A DNA stretch of 64,000 nt from Pseudoalteromonas byunsanensis (GTDB lineage Bacteria; Pseudomonadota; Gammaproteobacteria; Enterobacterales; Alteromonadaceae): the NCBI RefSeq assembly GCF_001854475.1, contig NZ_MNAN01000018.1, positions 62,001 to 126,000 of the forward strand, given 5' to 3'. Below the pieces are notes generated by a model. That model was given only the letters and a program-made list of their open reading frames with translations, was not told the origin of the DNA and did not search any database. Shown here piece after piece: positions 37,534 through 47,172 of this stretch; position 1 is the first letter of the stretch; each line of letters starts with the position of its first letter. A program made the translations under genes and the position numbers.

Positions 37534-37594
37534 GCTATACTTAAAGTCGATAAGCGAACGGTAATTCGCGTTTAATTGTTACTTTAAGTATAAT
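37534..37594. promoter_or_regulatory. Mirror-image divergent promoter region (dgt-like/bax)
   Basis: TATACTTAAAGT (37536-37547) and ACTTTAAGTATA (37581-37592) form a perfect 12-bp inverted repeat with a 33-base spacer. Each arm ends in an outward -10 element: TATAAT at 37589-37594 for bax and TATAGC on the minus strand at 37534-37539 for the dGTPase-like gene. A smaller dyad GCGAA/TTCGC lies inside (37554-37569). Confidence 0.5.
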
Positions 37595-37718
37595 GCGGGG
37601 TCAATTTATACGTAAAAAATAAAGAGTTGTGTGCTTGTATAGCGATACTAGCAAGCTAGTTCTAAAACTTACAGTCTAACAAATGGAAATGACTGGCACA
37701 CTAACACAGAGGAAAGAC

Positions 37719-38540
37719 ATGCAAGTCAGAGTAATTCAAATAGTAATATTTTTAGTGTCGGTTTGGGCATTGAGCTATCCGTTTTTGTATGAAACAACAT
37801 CGTCACTGACCTCAGCACAGAGAGTTCAACCTAAAAAGCCGCGTGCTCCTAAGATTGTGGAAAAGCCTTTACATAATGTTCAGTTGCCTGATTTTGGCAG
37901 TATCACAGACGTAAAAGAGAAAAAGCAGCGCTTTTTTGATTTTATAAAACCTCATGTTATTGCCGAAAATACGAAAATTAATCAGCAACGGGCAAGCTTA
38001 GAGATAGCACTAATGATGTTACAAATGGGGGAAGCGTTGACTGAGGCGCAAACCAAAAAACTCAAGAATATTTTCACCTACTATCGTTTAGATGACGAGC
38101 TGTTTTCAGTAGCAAGCGTTCAAAAAGCACTAAAGCATGTTGATATTATTCCAAGAGAATTGGCACTGATGCAAGCGGCTAACGAATCGGCTTGGGGGAC
38201 GTCTCGATTTGCAAGAATAGGTTTAAACTTTTTTGGGCAGTGGTGTTACAAGAAAGGTTGTGGCATGGTACCAAGACACCGAGACAACGAAGCTGCGCAT
38301 GAAGTAGCTGCGTTTCAATCGGTGCGTGCGGCTGTGCAATCTTACTTTAGAAACATCAACACCCATGATGCCTATCGTCAATTACGTGAAAAGCGCGCCG
38401 AGCTTAGAGCAAGTAAATTGCCTATTGAAGCGACCTTATTGACACAGGGACTAATAGCTTACTCAGAGCGTGGTGATGCTTATGTTGAAGAGCTTAATGA
38501 TATGATCCGCCATAACAAGGACTATTTTGATGAGAAATAG
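37719..38540 (+). CDS. bax: Bax-like glucosaminidase-domain protein
   Basis: 273 residues from the ATG at 37719, which follows GAGGAAAG; a longer frame starts at 37683. An N-terminal membrane anchor or uncleaved signal (QIVIFLVSVWALSYPFLY) precedes a Pro/Lys-rich linker. The C-terminal domain is the glucosaminidase-type fold: LALMQAANESAWGTSRFARIGLNFFGQWCY with the probable catalytic glutamate, and FQSVRAAVQSYFRNINTHDAYRQLR. It matches E. coli Bax and probably cleaves peptidoglycan glycans in the periplasm. It overlaps the next gene by 11 bases. Confidence 0.88.
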   Translation: MQVRVIQIVIFLVSVWALSYPFLYETTSSLTSAQRVQPKKPRAPKIVEKPLHNVQLPDFGSITDVKEKKQRFFDFIKPHVIAENTKINQQRASLEIALMMLQMGEALTEAQTKKLKNIFTYYRLDDELFSVASVQKALKHVDIIPRELALMQAANESAWGTSRFARIGLNFFGQWCYKKGCGMVPRHRDNEAAHEVAAFQSVRAAVQSYFRNINTHDAYRQLREKRAELRASKLPIEATLLTQGLIAYSERGDAYVEELNDMIRHNKDYFDEK

Positions 38541-39192
38541 TTGCTTTTTATTACTATCTCTACTGGCCTTTGTCGGTAGCGCTGCAAATGCAAAGGAATT
38601 TGTGGTGTCTTACGATGGCTTTTATGATCGCTTAAAAGTCATCGAAAAAGGTAATTTCGAGTTTGCTCGTGTTAACTTTTATATAGTAGATATAGCGACG
38701 CTTGAGCCTTGCAAAGTCAAAAAGGGTGAGATCGTGACTGAGAATTCATCATCGCCACTTACCTATACGAGTCAGGCTCAGCTGCTGTTGCCGTACGATA
38801 AACAGCTTGATAAAGATAAAGCGGTTGTTGTTATCGAACCTGAAAACCCAAATCATGACTGCCAATTAAAGTTTCAAATAGAAGCAGAACATTTTAGTGC
38901 ACAGAACTTGAATAAAGCCGATATCTACCAGCTTAATACTGAGTTTGAAGAATTACTCTCTGACTTATCAGGCTTTTTTGTTAGTAAATTGATGGGCTTT
39001 TTACTGCCAGAACAAAAGGGTGTTAAAATCACATTCTCGCATCCCATTACCTTTGACGATGAGCAAGTCCAATGTGCTCAAATGAACTGTACCTTTGAGG
39101 TGAGTAAAGCGTGGCAAGACAATACCCAAATGCTTAATTCTCCTAATGCGAATATCAACATAGAGCAAGTAACGCCTTGGATTAGTAAATAG
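38530..39192 (+). CDS. Periplasmic DUF2987 protein
   Basis: 220 residues from the ATG at 38530; the longer frame begins one codon earlier at TTG. Signal peptide MRNSCFLLLSLLAFVGSAANA, then VVSYDGFYDRLKVIEKGNFEFARVNFYI and an all-beta body with cysteines in pairs (EPCKVKKG, HDCQLKF, VQCAQMNCTF). This is the layout of DUF2987, found in Shewanella, Vibrio and Pseudoalteromonas. The overlap with bax by 11 bases suggests co-translation and a shared envelope role. Function unknown. Confidence 0.75.
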   Translation: MRNSCFLLLSLLAFVGSAANAKEFVVSYDGFYDRLKVIEKGNFEFARVNFYIVDIATLEPCKVKKGEIVTENSSSPLTYTSQAQLLLPYDKQLDKDKAVVVIEPENPNHDCQLKFQIEAEHFSAQNLNKADIYQLNTEFEELLSDLSGFFVSKLMGFLLPEQKGVKITFSHPITFDDEQVQCAQMNCTFEVSKAWQDNTQMLNSPNANINIEQVTPWISK

Positions 39193-39654
39193 CAATAGAA
39201 TTCAGCACTGGTTCACATGCGCTGAGCCAGTGTCTACCAATAGCACCAAAATCCCATTAACCACTTCAAGACAAGCCTCTTTTTGCTAAGCCAAAGGTAG
39301 GCTGAAAATGGTCAGAGTAATTTAGCCAGAGATTATTGGATTATTTTTAGAATAAGCACCCGAATCCGTACAGATTAAGGTGAACAGGGACTTAGAAGAG
39401 TAACGCCTAGGATATATGTTAGCCCAGCGTGCCACTGGCGAATATGCATCAATTGATTTACTTGCTGCGTTCTGCTGCGTTCGTTAATACCACACTACGC
39501 GGTAAAGCAAACTCAACATTTTTTAAGATTATGGCAATTTCTCTGGGATAAGAGAGAGATTAAGCTAGTTCGTTACGCAAAAAATCCGTATAATTGCCGC
39601 CCTTGAATTTCCATTGCAAATTTAGTCAGAGCCACTGGCTATGTGGGTAGGTAA
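39193..39654. other. Spacer before ttcA
   Basis: 462 bases without a convincing gene. A TATAAT (39589-39594) lies 61 bases before ttcA and is the best -10 candidate, although the -35 is poor. Two copies of GCTGCGTTC sit side by side near 39465-39485. No terminator for the DUF2987 gene is evident. Confidence 0.5.
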
Positions 39655-40548
39655 ATGAGTCAGACAGATACGCGAAAAGAAGTTTTTGAATTTAATAAGC
39701 TGCAAAAACGACTGAGAAGAAACGTTGGTAACGCCATTACAGATTACGGCATGATTGAAGATAATGATGTTGTTATGGCTTGTATCAGTGGTGGTAAAGA
39801 CTCCTTCGCGATGCTGGATATTCTATTACAGTTACAAAAGGTCGCTCCTATATCGTTTGAGGTCGTGGCAGTCAACTTAGATCAAAAGCAGCCTGGATTT
39901 CCTGAGCATATCTTACCTGAGTACTTCGAGTCGTTGAATATTCCGTATTACATTGTTGATAAGGATACCTACTCAGTAGTAAAACAGAAGATACCTGAGG
40001 GTAAGACGACCTGTGGTTTGTGTTCACGCTTGCGCCGCGGCACTTTATATTCATTTGCTGAAAAAATTGGCGCAACTAAAATTGCACTAGGCCACCATAT
40101 GGACGATATGGTTGAAACGTTATTTTTGAACATGTTCCATGGTGCGCGACTTAAAGGGATGCCACCTAAATTACGTTCAGATGATGGGCGAAATGTGGTG
40201 ATACGTCCATTAACTTATTGTCGCGAAAATGATTTGATCAATTATGCGGAACATAGAGAATTTCCTATCATACCGTGTAACTTGTGTGGCTCACAGGAAA
40301 ACTTACAACGTCAAAATATCAAATCTATGTTAGTTGAGTGGGATAAGAAAACCCCAGGGCGTGTAGAGAACATCTTCAAAGCGATGCAAAACGTAAGCCC
40401 AAGTCAATTAGCAGACAAAGAATTGTTTGATTTTGAAAACCTGCCTTTGGACAGAAGTGAAGAGCGCCAGGAGTATGGGTTTTCAGAAGCTGTGGTCTCA
40501 TCAACCAACATTGACGAGTCACTGTTTATTGATGTCACCAATATCTAA
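39655..40548 (+). CDS. ttcA: tRNA 2-thiocytidine(32) synthetase
   Basis: 297 residues. The PP-loop [11 protein letters not shown], the cysteine pair in [24 protein letters not shown], and the second cysteine motif [14 protein letters not shown] identify TtcA, which uses a labile Fe-S cluster to thiolate C32 of tRNA. It sits beside uspE and fnr, the same grouping as in E. coli, which fits an iron-sulfur and oxygen theme. A strong bidirectional terminator separates it from uspE. Confidence 0.96.
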   Translation: MSQTDTRKEVFEFNKLQKRLRRNVGNAITDYGMIEDNDVVMACISGGKDSFAMLDILLQLQKVAPISFEVVAVNLDQKQPGFPEHILPEYFESLNIPYYIVDKDTYSVVKQKIPEGKTTCGLCSRLRRGTLYSFAEKIGATKIALGHHMDDMVETLFLNMFHGARLKGMPPKLRSDDGRNVVIRPLTYCRENDLINYAEHREFPIIPCNLCGSQENLQRQNIKSMLVEWDKKTPGRVENIFKAMQNVSPSQLADKELFDFENLPLDRSEERQEYGFSEAVVSSTNIDESLFIDVTNI

Positions 40549-40560
40549 TGAGCATTAGAT

Positions 40561-40588
40561 AAAAAGCCCCTCATTTGAGGGGCTTTTT
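40561..40588. terminator. Bidirectional terminator between ttcA and uspE
   Basis: AAAAAGCCCCTCA pairs with TGAGGGGCTTTTT around a two-base centre, with T tracts on both strands. Confidence 0.9.
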
Positions 40589-40597
40589 ATTACATAA

Positions 40598-41521
40598 TTA
40601 ATCTTCTAGTGGGCTTTTGTAACCGTCCGGTTTTAGTGCTAGTACATCGCAATCAAGGCTGTCTATAACGTGCTCTGCAGTGTTACCGATGAGTGCTGCA
40701 CTAAGCCCAGTACGTCCAACCGTGCCAATAACGACCAGTTCCGACTTTTTATCTTTTGCAACCATAGGTATCACGTCCTCTGGTAAACCTTCCCGAACGA
40801 TGCAATCACTTTGGGCAATGGAGAAAGATGCGCCGAGCGCAAAGGTTTCTTCTTCGTGATGCTTTTTGACCGCTTCATTATACTGCGTTGGATTAAATTC
40901 AGGGATCTCAATGGCAATGTTAACCGGTGTAGCAGGGTAGGTATTCACCAGAGAGAGCTTCGCGTTAGCAAGCTGACAGATAAATTGTGCATCATTAATG
41001 ATACGGCGGTTAAGCTCTAGATGTTGCTCGTTGTCACTCACAGCATTAACTGCAGCAAGAATATGACCGTGAGCTGGCCAGTCCTGATCTTTAACTAGTA
41101 AAACAGGTGCAGGACACTTACGGATCAGATGCCAATCTGTGGGCGTAAAGATAACTGATTTTAGGGTGTCATGTTGGTGTGTGCCTTTAACAACGAGATC
41201 ATAGTTGTCTTTGATAACTGTTTTAATAATGGCTTCATAGGGGCGATTGTGCCAAAGAACTTGGCTATGAATGTTGATCCCTTGAACATTTTTTAATATC
41301 TCGTCTATCCATGCCTCTCTGTCTTTTACAACAGCATCACGCATAGCTTCACGTTCGTCCTTCGACAGCATGGTGGTCATTTCATATGAAAAATCATAGA
41401 TAGATAAGAACGCGGTTACTTCTGCGCCTGTTTTCTTGGCAAGCGTAATGGCGCGCTGTAAGCTGTCTTGTTGCGCTTTGGTAGGGTCTATAACGGCTAA
41501 AATGCGTTTAATTTTGTCCAT
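40598..41521 (-). CDS. uspE: Tandem universal stress protein UspE
   Basis: 307 residues with two Usp domains in tandem: one begins RILAVIDPTKAQQDSLQRAI and the second after about residue 155 (ILAAVNAVSDNE). The second domain keeps the nucleotide-binding-like pattern VIGTVGRTGLSAALIGNTAEHV; the first ends LVVKGTHQHD. E. coli UspE is likewise a tandem protein directly after fnr and acts in stress and motility control. An FNR-like site lies in its upstream region. Confidence 0.93.
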   Translation of the reverse strand: MDKIKRILAVIDPTKAQQDSLQRAITLAKKTGAEVTAFLSIYDFSYEMTTMLSKDEREAMRDAVVKDREAWIDEILKNVQGINIHSQVLWHNRPYEAIIKTVIKDNYDLVVKGTHQHDTLKSVIFTPTDWHLIRKCPAPVLLVKDQDWPAHGHILAAVNAVSDNEQHLELNRRIINDAQFICQLANAKLSLVNTYPATPVNIAIEIPEFNPTQYNEAVKKHHEEETFALGASFSIAQSDCIVREGLPEDVIPMVAKDKKSELVVIGTVGRTGLSAALIGNTAEHVIDSLDCDVLALKPDGYKSPLED

Positions 41522-41612
41522 CGCAAATTCCTTAACGTGCTTTGTTAGCTAAATCAGTTAACTTTAAGTGTAACTGATTTAGCGCAAGGTTAAAGAATTT
41601 ACCAGTAATTCG

Positions 41613-41626
41613 TTGCTTTAGATCAA
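41613..41626. promoter_or_regulatory. FNR-like box before uspE
   Basis: TTGCTTTAGATCAA matches the FNR consensus TTGAT-N4-ATCAA at nine of ten specified positions. It overlaps the fnr stop codon and is centred 98 bases before the uspE start, so it suggests FNR control of uspE. Confidence 0.5.
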
Positions 41627-42357
41627 ATTGCAATGGCAGCAGTTCGTGCCAGTTCAGGAATATCTAAAATGGTAATAAATTTACCCTCTACCTTAATTAT
41701 TTCTGACTTTTGGAAGCGACTCAGTAGGCGACTGATAGTCTCTACCGTTAATCCCAAATAGTTACCTATCTCACCTCTGGTCATAGTAAAGCGAAACTCT
41801 TTACGAGAAAAACCACGCTCACCAAAGCGATTTGAAAGGTTAAAAATAAATGTCGCCAGACGCTCTTCAGCAGTTTTTTTATTCAGCAGTAATAACATCT
41901 CTTGATCGTAGTTAATTTCACTGCTCATGAGGCGCATTATTTGCTGGCGCAACTTAGGAAGTTTACCTGCAAGTTCGTCCAATGTGTCAAACGGTATTTC
42001 ACATACCATCGAGGTTTCGAGCGCTTGTGCAAAGCTTTGATGCTGCATTTTGTTAATAGCATCAAAACCAACCAAGTCACCAGCTAAATGAAACCCCGTG
42101 ATTTGTTCATCACCTTGCTCAGATAGGGTATACGACTTAAATGACCCCGAACGAACTGCAAAAATAGAATTCAGTGGAGAACCAGACTCAAACAAGTAGT
42201 CGCCTTTGTGCAACGGCTTTTTGCGCTCGATGATTTCATCAAGCTTGTCCATTTCATTCCCATTTAGGGTGAATGGTAAACACAACTGGCTGATACTACA
42301 GTTATTGCAGCTTATCGTGCATTGGCTTTTTGCACGATTTTGATTGTTTAAATCCAT
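41623..42357 (-). CDS. fnr: FNR-type oxygen-responsive transcription regulator
   Basis: 244 residues. The N-terminal cysteine cluster [14 protein letters not shown], plus a later cysteine (SMVCEIPF), supplies the four ligands for an oxygen-sensing [4Fe-4S] cluster. A cNMP-binding-type beta-roll follows, then the Crp-type HTH with [19 protein letters not shown], including the E..SR recognition pattern of FNR proteins. This is the EtrA/Fnr of marine gammaproteobacteria and controls anaerobic and microaerobic genes, including the cbb3 oxidase genes encoded upstream. It follows the SafE-like gene by 33 bases. Confidence 0.97.
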   Translation of the reverse strand: MDLNNQNRAKSQCTISCNNCSISQLCLPFTLNGNEMDKLDEIIERKKPLHKGDYLFESGSPLNSIFAVRSGSFKSYTLSEQGDEQITGFHLAGDLVGFDAINKMQHQSFAQALETSMVCEIPFDTLDELAGKLPKLRQQIMRLMSSEINYDQEMLLLLNKKTAEERLATFIFNLSNRFGERGFSRKEFRFTMTRGEIGNYLGLTVETISRLLSRFQKSEIIKVEGKFITILDIPELARTAAIAI

Positions 42358-42390
42358 AACACATCCATTCTCTAAGACTTCTTACCTAGG

Positions 42391-43062
42391 TTAATGTACT
42401 AATCTATCGGTTGCAATGATTAGTAGATAAATACCATACCAAATGAAAATACTGCCAAGTCCGACTCTGACCAGAGTATGGTTCAAAAATCGACTCAGTT
42501 GCTGAGCCGATTGACCCACAGCGAGCATTGCGGGCAATGTTCCCAACGCAAAACTTAACATAATTAATGCACCGTAGCTTGCAGAGTCAGCTTGAAGTGT
42601 CCAAGTGAGCGCTGAATACACAAGTCCACAGGGCAGCCATCCCCATAACATGCCATATGCAAAAACCCGAGAGTAGCTTGTTACAGGCAATAAAAACTTA
42701 TTCAATTTGACTAAATGTTGCCATATCACAGTTTTTGCACCTGCCTCTAGCCACTTCAAAGTGCTGGCAAGGCGCATGACGTAAATACCGACGAGCAACA
42801 TAAAAATGCCGCTAAGCATCTTTAGGCTCAGCGCAAAAGCGGTATTTTGTTTTGCAAAGGAACTACCCAATGCGGCTACCAAGGTTCCTGCAAGCATATA
42901 GCTTGAAATTCGGCCCATATTGTACAGCAGACTTACCCACCATGTATTTAGCGTCGAGGAAGCTAACTGTAAACTAGATGCGATACCGCCACACATTACA
43001 AGACAATGTCCACTGCCAATCAAACCCATGATGAATGCACTTAATAAACTAATCTCGTTCAT
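42391..43062 (-). CDS. TauE/SafE-like membrane protein of the cco cluster (COG2836)
   Basis: 223 residues with six TM segments. Diagnostic motifs are GSGHCLVMCGG near the N-terminus and WGWLPCGLVYSAL in the second half, both possible metal or thiol sites. The family is often annotated as a sulfite exporter, but this subfamily occurs in cbb3 oxidase assembly clusters and a copper-handling role fits better; that is inference. Its 5' end overlaps ccoS by 14 bases. Confidence 0.85.
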   Translation of the reverse strand: MNEISLLSAFIMGLIGSGHCLVMCGGIASSLQLASSTLNTWWVSLLYNMGRISSYMLAGTLVAALGSSFAKQNTAFALSLKMLSGIFMLLVGIYVMRLASTLKWLEAGAKTVIWQHLVKLNKFLLPVTSYSRVFAYGMLWGWLPCGLVYSALTWTLQADSASYGALIMLSFALGTLPAMLAVGQSAQQLSRFLNHTLVRVGLGSIFIWYGIYLLIIATDRLVH

Positions 43063-43222
43063 TGGCGTTTTTATGCTGCTCTTTGTCGTCTTCGAATAAT
43101 ATGCTGTGACCCTGTTTTTCTAAATCAGAAAACTGTTCGCTTCTGACTGCCCAAAAAAAGATCCCTATGGCGATAATCACGAAGAGAATAGCAATTGGGA
43201 TTAACACATAAATAATACTCAT
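43049..43222 (-). CDS. ccoS: cbb3 oxidase assembly protein CcoS
   Basis: 57 residues: MSIIYVLIPIAILFVIIAIG, then FFWAVRSEQFSDLEKQG, then HSILFEDDKEQ. A single N-terminal TM segment followed by the WAVRSEQFxDLE motif and an acidic tail is the CcoS signature. It is too short for many gene finders. The start forms an ATGA overlap with the ccoI stop and the end overlaps the SafE-like gene. CcoS is needed for maturation of the cbb3 oxidase, probably for haem/copper insertion into CcoN. Confidence 0.95.
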   Translation of the reverse strand: MSIIYVLIPIAILFVIIAIGIFFWAVRSEQFSDLEKQGHSILFEDDKEQHKNANERD

Positions 43223-45594
43223 ATCTTTAACAACCTAAGTGAATTACATATCACTATTATAGAACTTGCTGACATACCTATAACAGCAGCCCACGGTGGT
43301 ACCATTCCAAGGGCTGCCAATGGTAAGATTGAGGCGTTATAAAGCAATGAAATCGTTAAGTTTTGCTTAACAACTCGACGCGTTTGTTTGGCAACACATT
43401 GTAGCTGAATGATGGCGTTTAGATTACTCTTAAGTAACACGACATCGGCAACATTTTTTGAAATATCAGCACCGGTTTCCATGGCAATCGATAGATGCGC
43501 ACTGTTAAACACAGGGCTGTCATTTACGCCATCACCTACCATCGCAACTACTTCACCTTGGGCTGACCACGACTCAACAGCATCGAGTTTGTCTTGTGGT
43601 GAGCAATTACTATGTTGCGAATCAAGTCCGAGCTGTTGAGCGAGTTCTACGCCGGCGTTACTGCTATCTCCAGTCAGCATATGACAGGTCAAGCCATTGC
43701 TTTGCAGAGTTTTAATAACAGCGTGAGCGTTGTCGCGTACTTTGTCATTGAGTTGAAACTCAGCAACCGCTTTTTTATTGATAAATAGAGTCGCTTGTGA
43801 CGACCCCTTTGGTGCACCAAACCAGTCGCTTTTGCCGATGGCAATCTCATCATTTTGCAACCTAGCACTGATCCCAATGCCTGGGTGCACGATGACATCT
43901 TGTAAGTCGTGATGAATACTAAGGTGTGGTGTAAATGCATCTGCGATAGGGTGCTCTGAATAGCGCTCTAAGCTAGCAGCCAGCGATAAAACCTCTTGTT
44001 CTGTGTGCTGATTATCAAGAATGTTTACCTGTAAAATAGAGAATCGTCCCTCAGTCAAGGTACCTGTTTTATCAAATGCAATGCGGGTGAGTTTGGTCAA
44101 TGTTTCCAGTACATGACCTTCTTTTATTAGCACACCTTGTTTGGTTAAGTTGGCTACTGCGCACGTCAAAGCAGTGGGTATTGCCAAACTGAGCGCACAA
44201 GGGCAGGTTGCAACTAAAACAGATATAGTTACCCAAAAGGCTTGCTCGGGAGAAACAGAATACCAACCAAGGGCTGTCAAAGAGGCAAATATCAGCAAGC
44301 AAGCAATAAACCATTGAGCGACTTTATCTGTGATCTCAACTAACTTGGGGCGCTTACTTAATGCTGAGTGTTGTAAGCGAATGATTTGATTGAGCAGCGT
44401 GTTCTGACCAATTTTATTAATCTCAATGGATATCACACCATCATGATTGACGGTACCTGCAAATACCTGATGACCCTGATATTTGTTCACTGGTAAATGT
44501 TCACCCGTCATCATAGACTCATCTACACTCGTCTTACCTTGCAAAATAAGGCCGTCGGCAGGAATGGTTTCGCCAGGTTTAACTAAAATTTTGTCTGCTA
44601 GTTTTAGGTTTTTGGCAGCAATGATTTGTTCTTCATCACTATCAATCATCTTACGTGCTGTTAATGGTAATAACTTCTGCAAGTTAGCTGTAAATTCACT
44701 GGCTTTAAGGCGAGCTCTAAATTCCAGATACTTTCCTAATAGCAGTAAGAATGTGAACATACAGATGGATTCAAAATATACTTCGCCCACTTCCATAATT
44801 GTAGCGTAGCAACTGGCACCATAGGCGCCAAAGATTGCCAGAGAAACTGGCAAGTCCATATTTAGCTGCTTGGCTTTTAGCCCTTTAATGGCATTGGTTA
44901 AGAAAGGGAGTGCAGAATAAAGGATCACAGGAGACGCAAGAACTAGACTTATCCAACGAAAGTACTGTTCAAAGTCTTCTTCCATGCCAGAAAACATGCC
45001 AAAGTACATGGCAAAAGCAAACATCATGACCTGCATTGTCATGATACCTGCTACACCTAAACGACGGATATAAGCCTTGGCAACAGCTTGCTTTTGGGTG
45101 GCTTCATCATCGGCCTGAAATGGATAAGCTTTATAGCCTATTTGCAGCAAAGATTGGATGATGTCGCTTAGCAATACTTGCTCGGCATTCCACAAAATCA
45201 TGGCACGATGAGTTGACGTGTTTACATCCACACGTACCACACCTGTTAGTGCCAATAATTGCTTTTCTATTAGCCAAGCGCAGGCGGCACAGCTGATGCC
45301 CTCAACACTGAGTAATACCTCGCTTAGATCCCCACTGTGGGTTACAAAGTCTTGTTGTACATCTTGGTTATCATAACTTTTAATAAGACTAAGCTGCTCA
45401 GGAACTAGCTCATCGATTTTGCCAGCAGTTTTGGTTCTAAACTTGTAATAATCGCTCATTCCCTGACTGAGGATTGTTTGTGCGACAGTTTGGCAACCAA
45501 TACAGCAAACGGGTTGAGCTTGATTTTGATAAACCACTTCACCGGTGTAACCATGCGGAATGGGTTCAAGACAATGAAAACAAGCTTGTGCCAT
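43219..45594 (-). CDS. ccoI: Copper-transporting P-type ATPase CcoI
   Basis: 791 residues. Order: an N-terminal Cys-rich segment (CFHCLEPIPHGY and CCIGCQTVAQ), a heavy-metal-associated domain with the EGISCAACAWLIEKQ motif, TM segments, the actuator TGEH motif (SMMTGEHLPVNK), the metal-channel CPC motif in TCPCALSLAIP, the phosphorylation site DKTGTLTEG, and the hinge MVGDGVNDSPVF. CcoI/FixI delivers copper across the inner membrane for CcoN. It begins five bases after ccoH. Confidence 0.96.
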   Translation of the reverse strand: MAQACFHCLEPIPHGYTGEVVYQNQAQPVCCIGCQTVAQTILSQGMSDYYKFRTKTAGKIDELVPEQLSLIKSYDNQDVQQDFVTHSGDLSEVLLSVEGISCAACAWLIEKQLLALTGVVRVDVNTSTHRAMILWNAEQVLLSDIIQSLLQIGYKAYPFQADDEATQKQAVAKAYIRRLGVAGIMTMQVMMFAFAMYFGMFSGMEEDFEQYFRWISLVLASPVILYSALPFLTNAIKGLKAKQLNMDLPVSLAIFGAYGASCYATIMEVGEVYFESICMFTFLLLLGKYLEFRARLKASEFTANLQKLLPLTARKMIDSDEEQIIAAKNLKLADKILVKPGETIPADGLILQGKTSVDESMMTGEHLPVNKYQGHQVFAGTVNHDGVISIEINKIGQNTLLNQIIRLQHSALSKRPKLVEITDKVAQWFIACLLIFASLTALGWYSVSPEQAFWVTISVLVATCPCALSLAIPTALTCAVANLTKQGVLIKEGHVLETLTKLTRIAFDKTGTLTEGRFSILQVNILDNQHTEQEVLSLAASLERYSEHPIADAFTPHLSIHHDLQDVIVHPGIGISARLQNDEIAIGKSDWFGAPKGSSQATLFINKKAVAEFQLNDKVRDNAHAVIKTLQSNGLTCHMLTGDSSNAGVELAQQLGLDSQHSNCSPQDKLDAVESWSAQGEVVAMVGDGVNDSPVFNSAHLSIAMETGADISKNVADVVLLKSNLNAIIQLQCVAKQTRRVVKQNLTISLLYNASILPLAALGMVPPWAAVIGMSASSIIVICNSLRLLKI

Positions 45595-45599
45595 GTTAA

Positions 45600-46091
45600 T
45601 TACTTATATTCTGGAGATATTTTTAAGATGTCCTGAGTGGGAAGTTGAACATTTTCTTTTAACTTCCAACTACCATCCATAGGCTCGATAAACACTGTAT
45701 ATGCGCCTTGCTGGATCTCATCAAGGATCGCGGTAAACTCGCTATTCGCATTGGGCAATAAATTGACATTGAAATCATGTGCTTTGATAGTTCTGTGATA
45801 GAACGAAGCTTTCAGCGCTTTAACTTTGCTGTGATCACCTTTGGTAAACACAAATTTGATGTAGTCGCTGTCTACCTGTAAGTCTCCGTGTAGATATAGT
45901 GCTTTTGCTTTGTTGAACTTGGTTAGTTCTAAGTTGATAGCTTTACCTTTTTTATAATAGTCGTCAACCACCATATCAGGGCCGTTGCCCACGGCAACGA
46001 TGACTAAAACCACACAAGCAACAATGGTTGCAAGTGGAAAAAACATTAAAAACCAAGGCCAAAAATTCTTATACCACGGAGTAGGGTTCAT
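45600..46091 (-). CDS. ccoH: FixH/CcoH cbb3 oxidase assembly protein
   Basis: 163 residues. One N-terminal TM segment (WFLMFFPLATIVACVVLVIV), then GPDMVVDDYYKKGKAINLEL, which is the FixH signature (DDYYKKG), and a periplasmic beta domain with FNVNLLPNANSEFTAILDE. CcoH acts with CcoI in maturation of the oxidase. It heads the ccoHIS-SafE-fnr operon. Confidence 0.93.
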   Translation of the reverse strand: MNPTPWYKNFWPWFLMFFPLATIVACVVLVIVAVGNGPDMVVDDYYKKGKAINLELTKFNKAKALYLHGDLQVDSDYIKFVFTKGDHSKVKALKASFYHRTIKAHDFNVNLLPNANSEFTAILDEIQQGAYTVFIEPMDGSWKLKENVQLPTQDILKISPEYK

Positions 46092-46152
46092 AACGACTCT
46101 AATGCTTGAAAAGTGTGGCGATATTTTATCTTATTTGTTGTTAAATACCTAA

Positions 46153-46180
46153 AAAAAAGCCTCCAAATGGAGGCTTTTTT
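46153..46180 (-). terminator. Terminator of ccoNOQP
   Basis: GCCTCCA/TGGAGGC stem with flanking A/T runs, loop AA, and a T tract on the minus strand, 24 bases past the ccoP stop. It separates the structural operon from ccoH. Confidence 0.85.
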
Positions 46181-46203
46181 GATCTTAATTAACTATGACA
46201 CTG

Positions 46204-47172
46204 TTATTGTTTATTTTGCGATAGGCTATAAACATAAGCTGTCAATAAGTGTACTTTGTCTTCACCCAGAATATCTTTCCAAGCAGGCATTACACCAGCA
46301 CGACCATTGTTAAGTGTTTCTTCAACTGCGCGTTGAGAACCACCATACAACCAGATGTTATCTGTTAGGTTAGGCGCGCCAAACGGTAAGTTATGAGCAA
46401 CAGACCCTTTACCGTCCATACCGTGACATGCAGCACACATAGCAAACTTAGCTTTACCAGCTTCTGCGTCTTTTTGGTTAACCTTACGGCCAGAAAGACT
46501 CAATACGTAAGCTGTCATTTCTTTAACGCCTTGCTCACCTAATGCATCTTTCCATGGTGGCATAGCTGCGATACGACCGTGAAGTAGAGTCTCTTTGATC
46601 TTGTCAGGTGTACCACCGTATAACCAGGCGTCGTCTGTCAAGTTAGGGAAACCTGTACCACCACGAGCATCTGAACCATGACATTGAGCACAGTTTTGTG
46701 AGAACAAGCGTTGGCCAATTTCAAGTGCTTTTTCGTCTTTTGCTAGTGTTTCGATGTCTTGCTGTGCAAAAGCTTCAAAGATAGGACCAAAACGTTCTTC
46801 AGCTGCGATGATTTGCTTATCAAGCTGAACATATTCACCATTAGCTAATGCTTTTTCGGTAGCTTCTTTAGATTCAGCAATCGATGTCACGCCTTGGTTA
46901 GAGCTTGTCCATTTTGCCAATCCGTCAAAGTTTCCTAGGCCAGGATACATAGCAAGGTAATACACAGCCCAAACAAATGTTGCGAAGAACATATAAGTCC
47001 ACCACTTTGGTAGTGGGTTATTGATTTCTTCAATTCCGTCAAACTCGTGACCACAGCTTTCGCCTTCTTTAACACCTACGTAGTTTTTTAGGTTCCAAAG
47101 CAATAAGCCTAAGATCAGAGCAAGACACGCAAGGGTCAGTACAATGACCCAAATACTCCAAAAGCTAGTCAT
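46204..47172 (-). CDS. ccoP: Cytochrome c oxidase cbb3 subunit III (dihaem CcoP)
   Basis: 322 residues. Two N-terminal TM segments, then two c-type haem domains with CAQCHGSD and CAACHGMD. Each is followed by a distal methionine (AAMPPWKD and GVMPAWKD). CcoP receives electrons from soluble cytochrome c. Its start overlaps the ccoQ stop by four bases. Confidence 0.97.
   Translation of the reverse strand: MTSFWSIWVIVLTLACLALILGLLLWNLKNYVGVKEGESCGHEFDGIEEINNPLPKWWTYMFFATFVWAVYYLAMYPGLGNFDGLAKWTSSNQGVTSIAESKEATEKALANGEYVQLDKQIIAAEERFGPIFEAFAQQDIETLAKDEKALEIGQRLFSQNCAQCHGSDARGGTGFPNLTDDAWLYGGTPDKIKETLLHGRIAAMPPWKDALGEQGVKEMTAYVLSLSGRKVNQKDAEAGKAKFAMCAACHGMDGKGSVAHNLPFGAPNLTDNIWLYGGSQRAVEETLNNGRAGVMPAWKDILGEDKVHLLTAYVYSLSQNKQ

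Noticed and set aside
39460..39490. Short direct repeat GCTGCGTTC before ttcA
   Set aside because: Only two adjacent copies; no wider array or CRISPR-like spacing.
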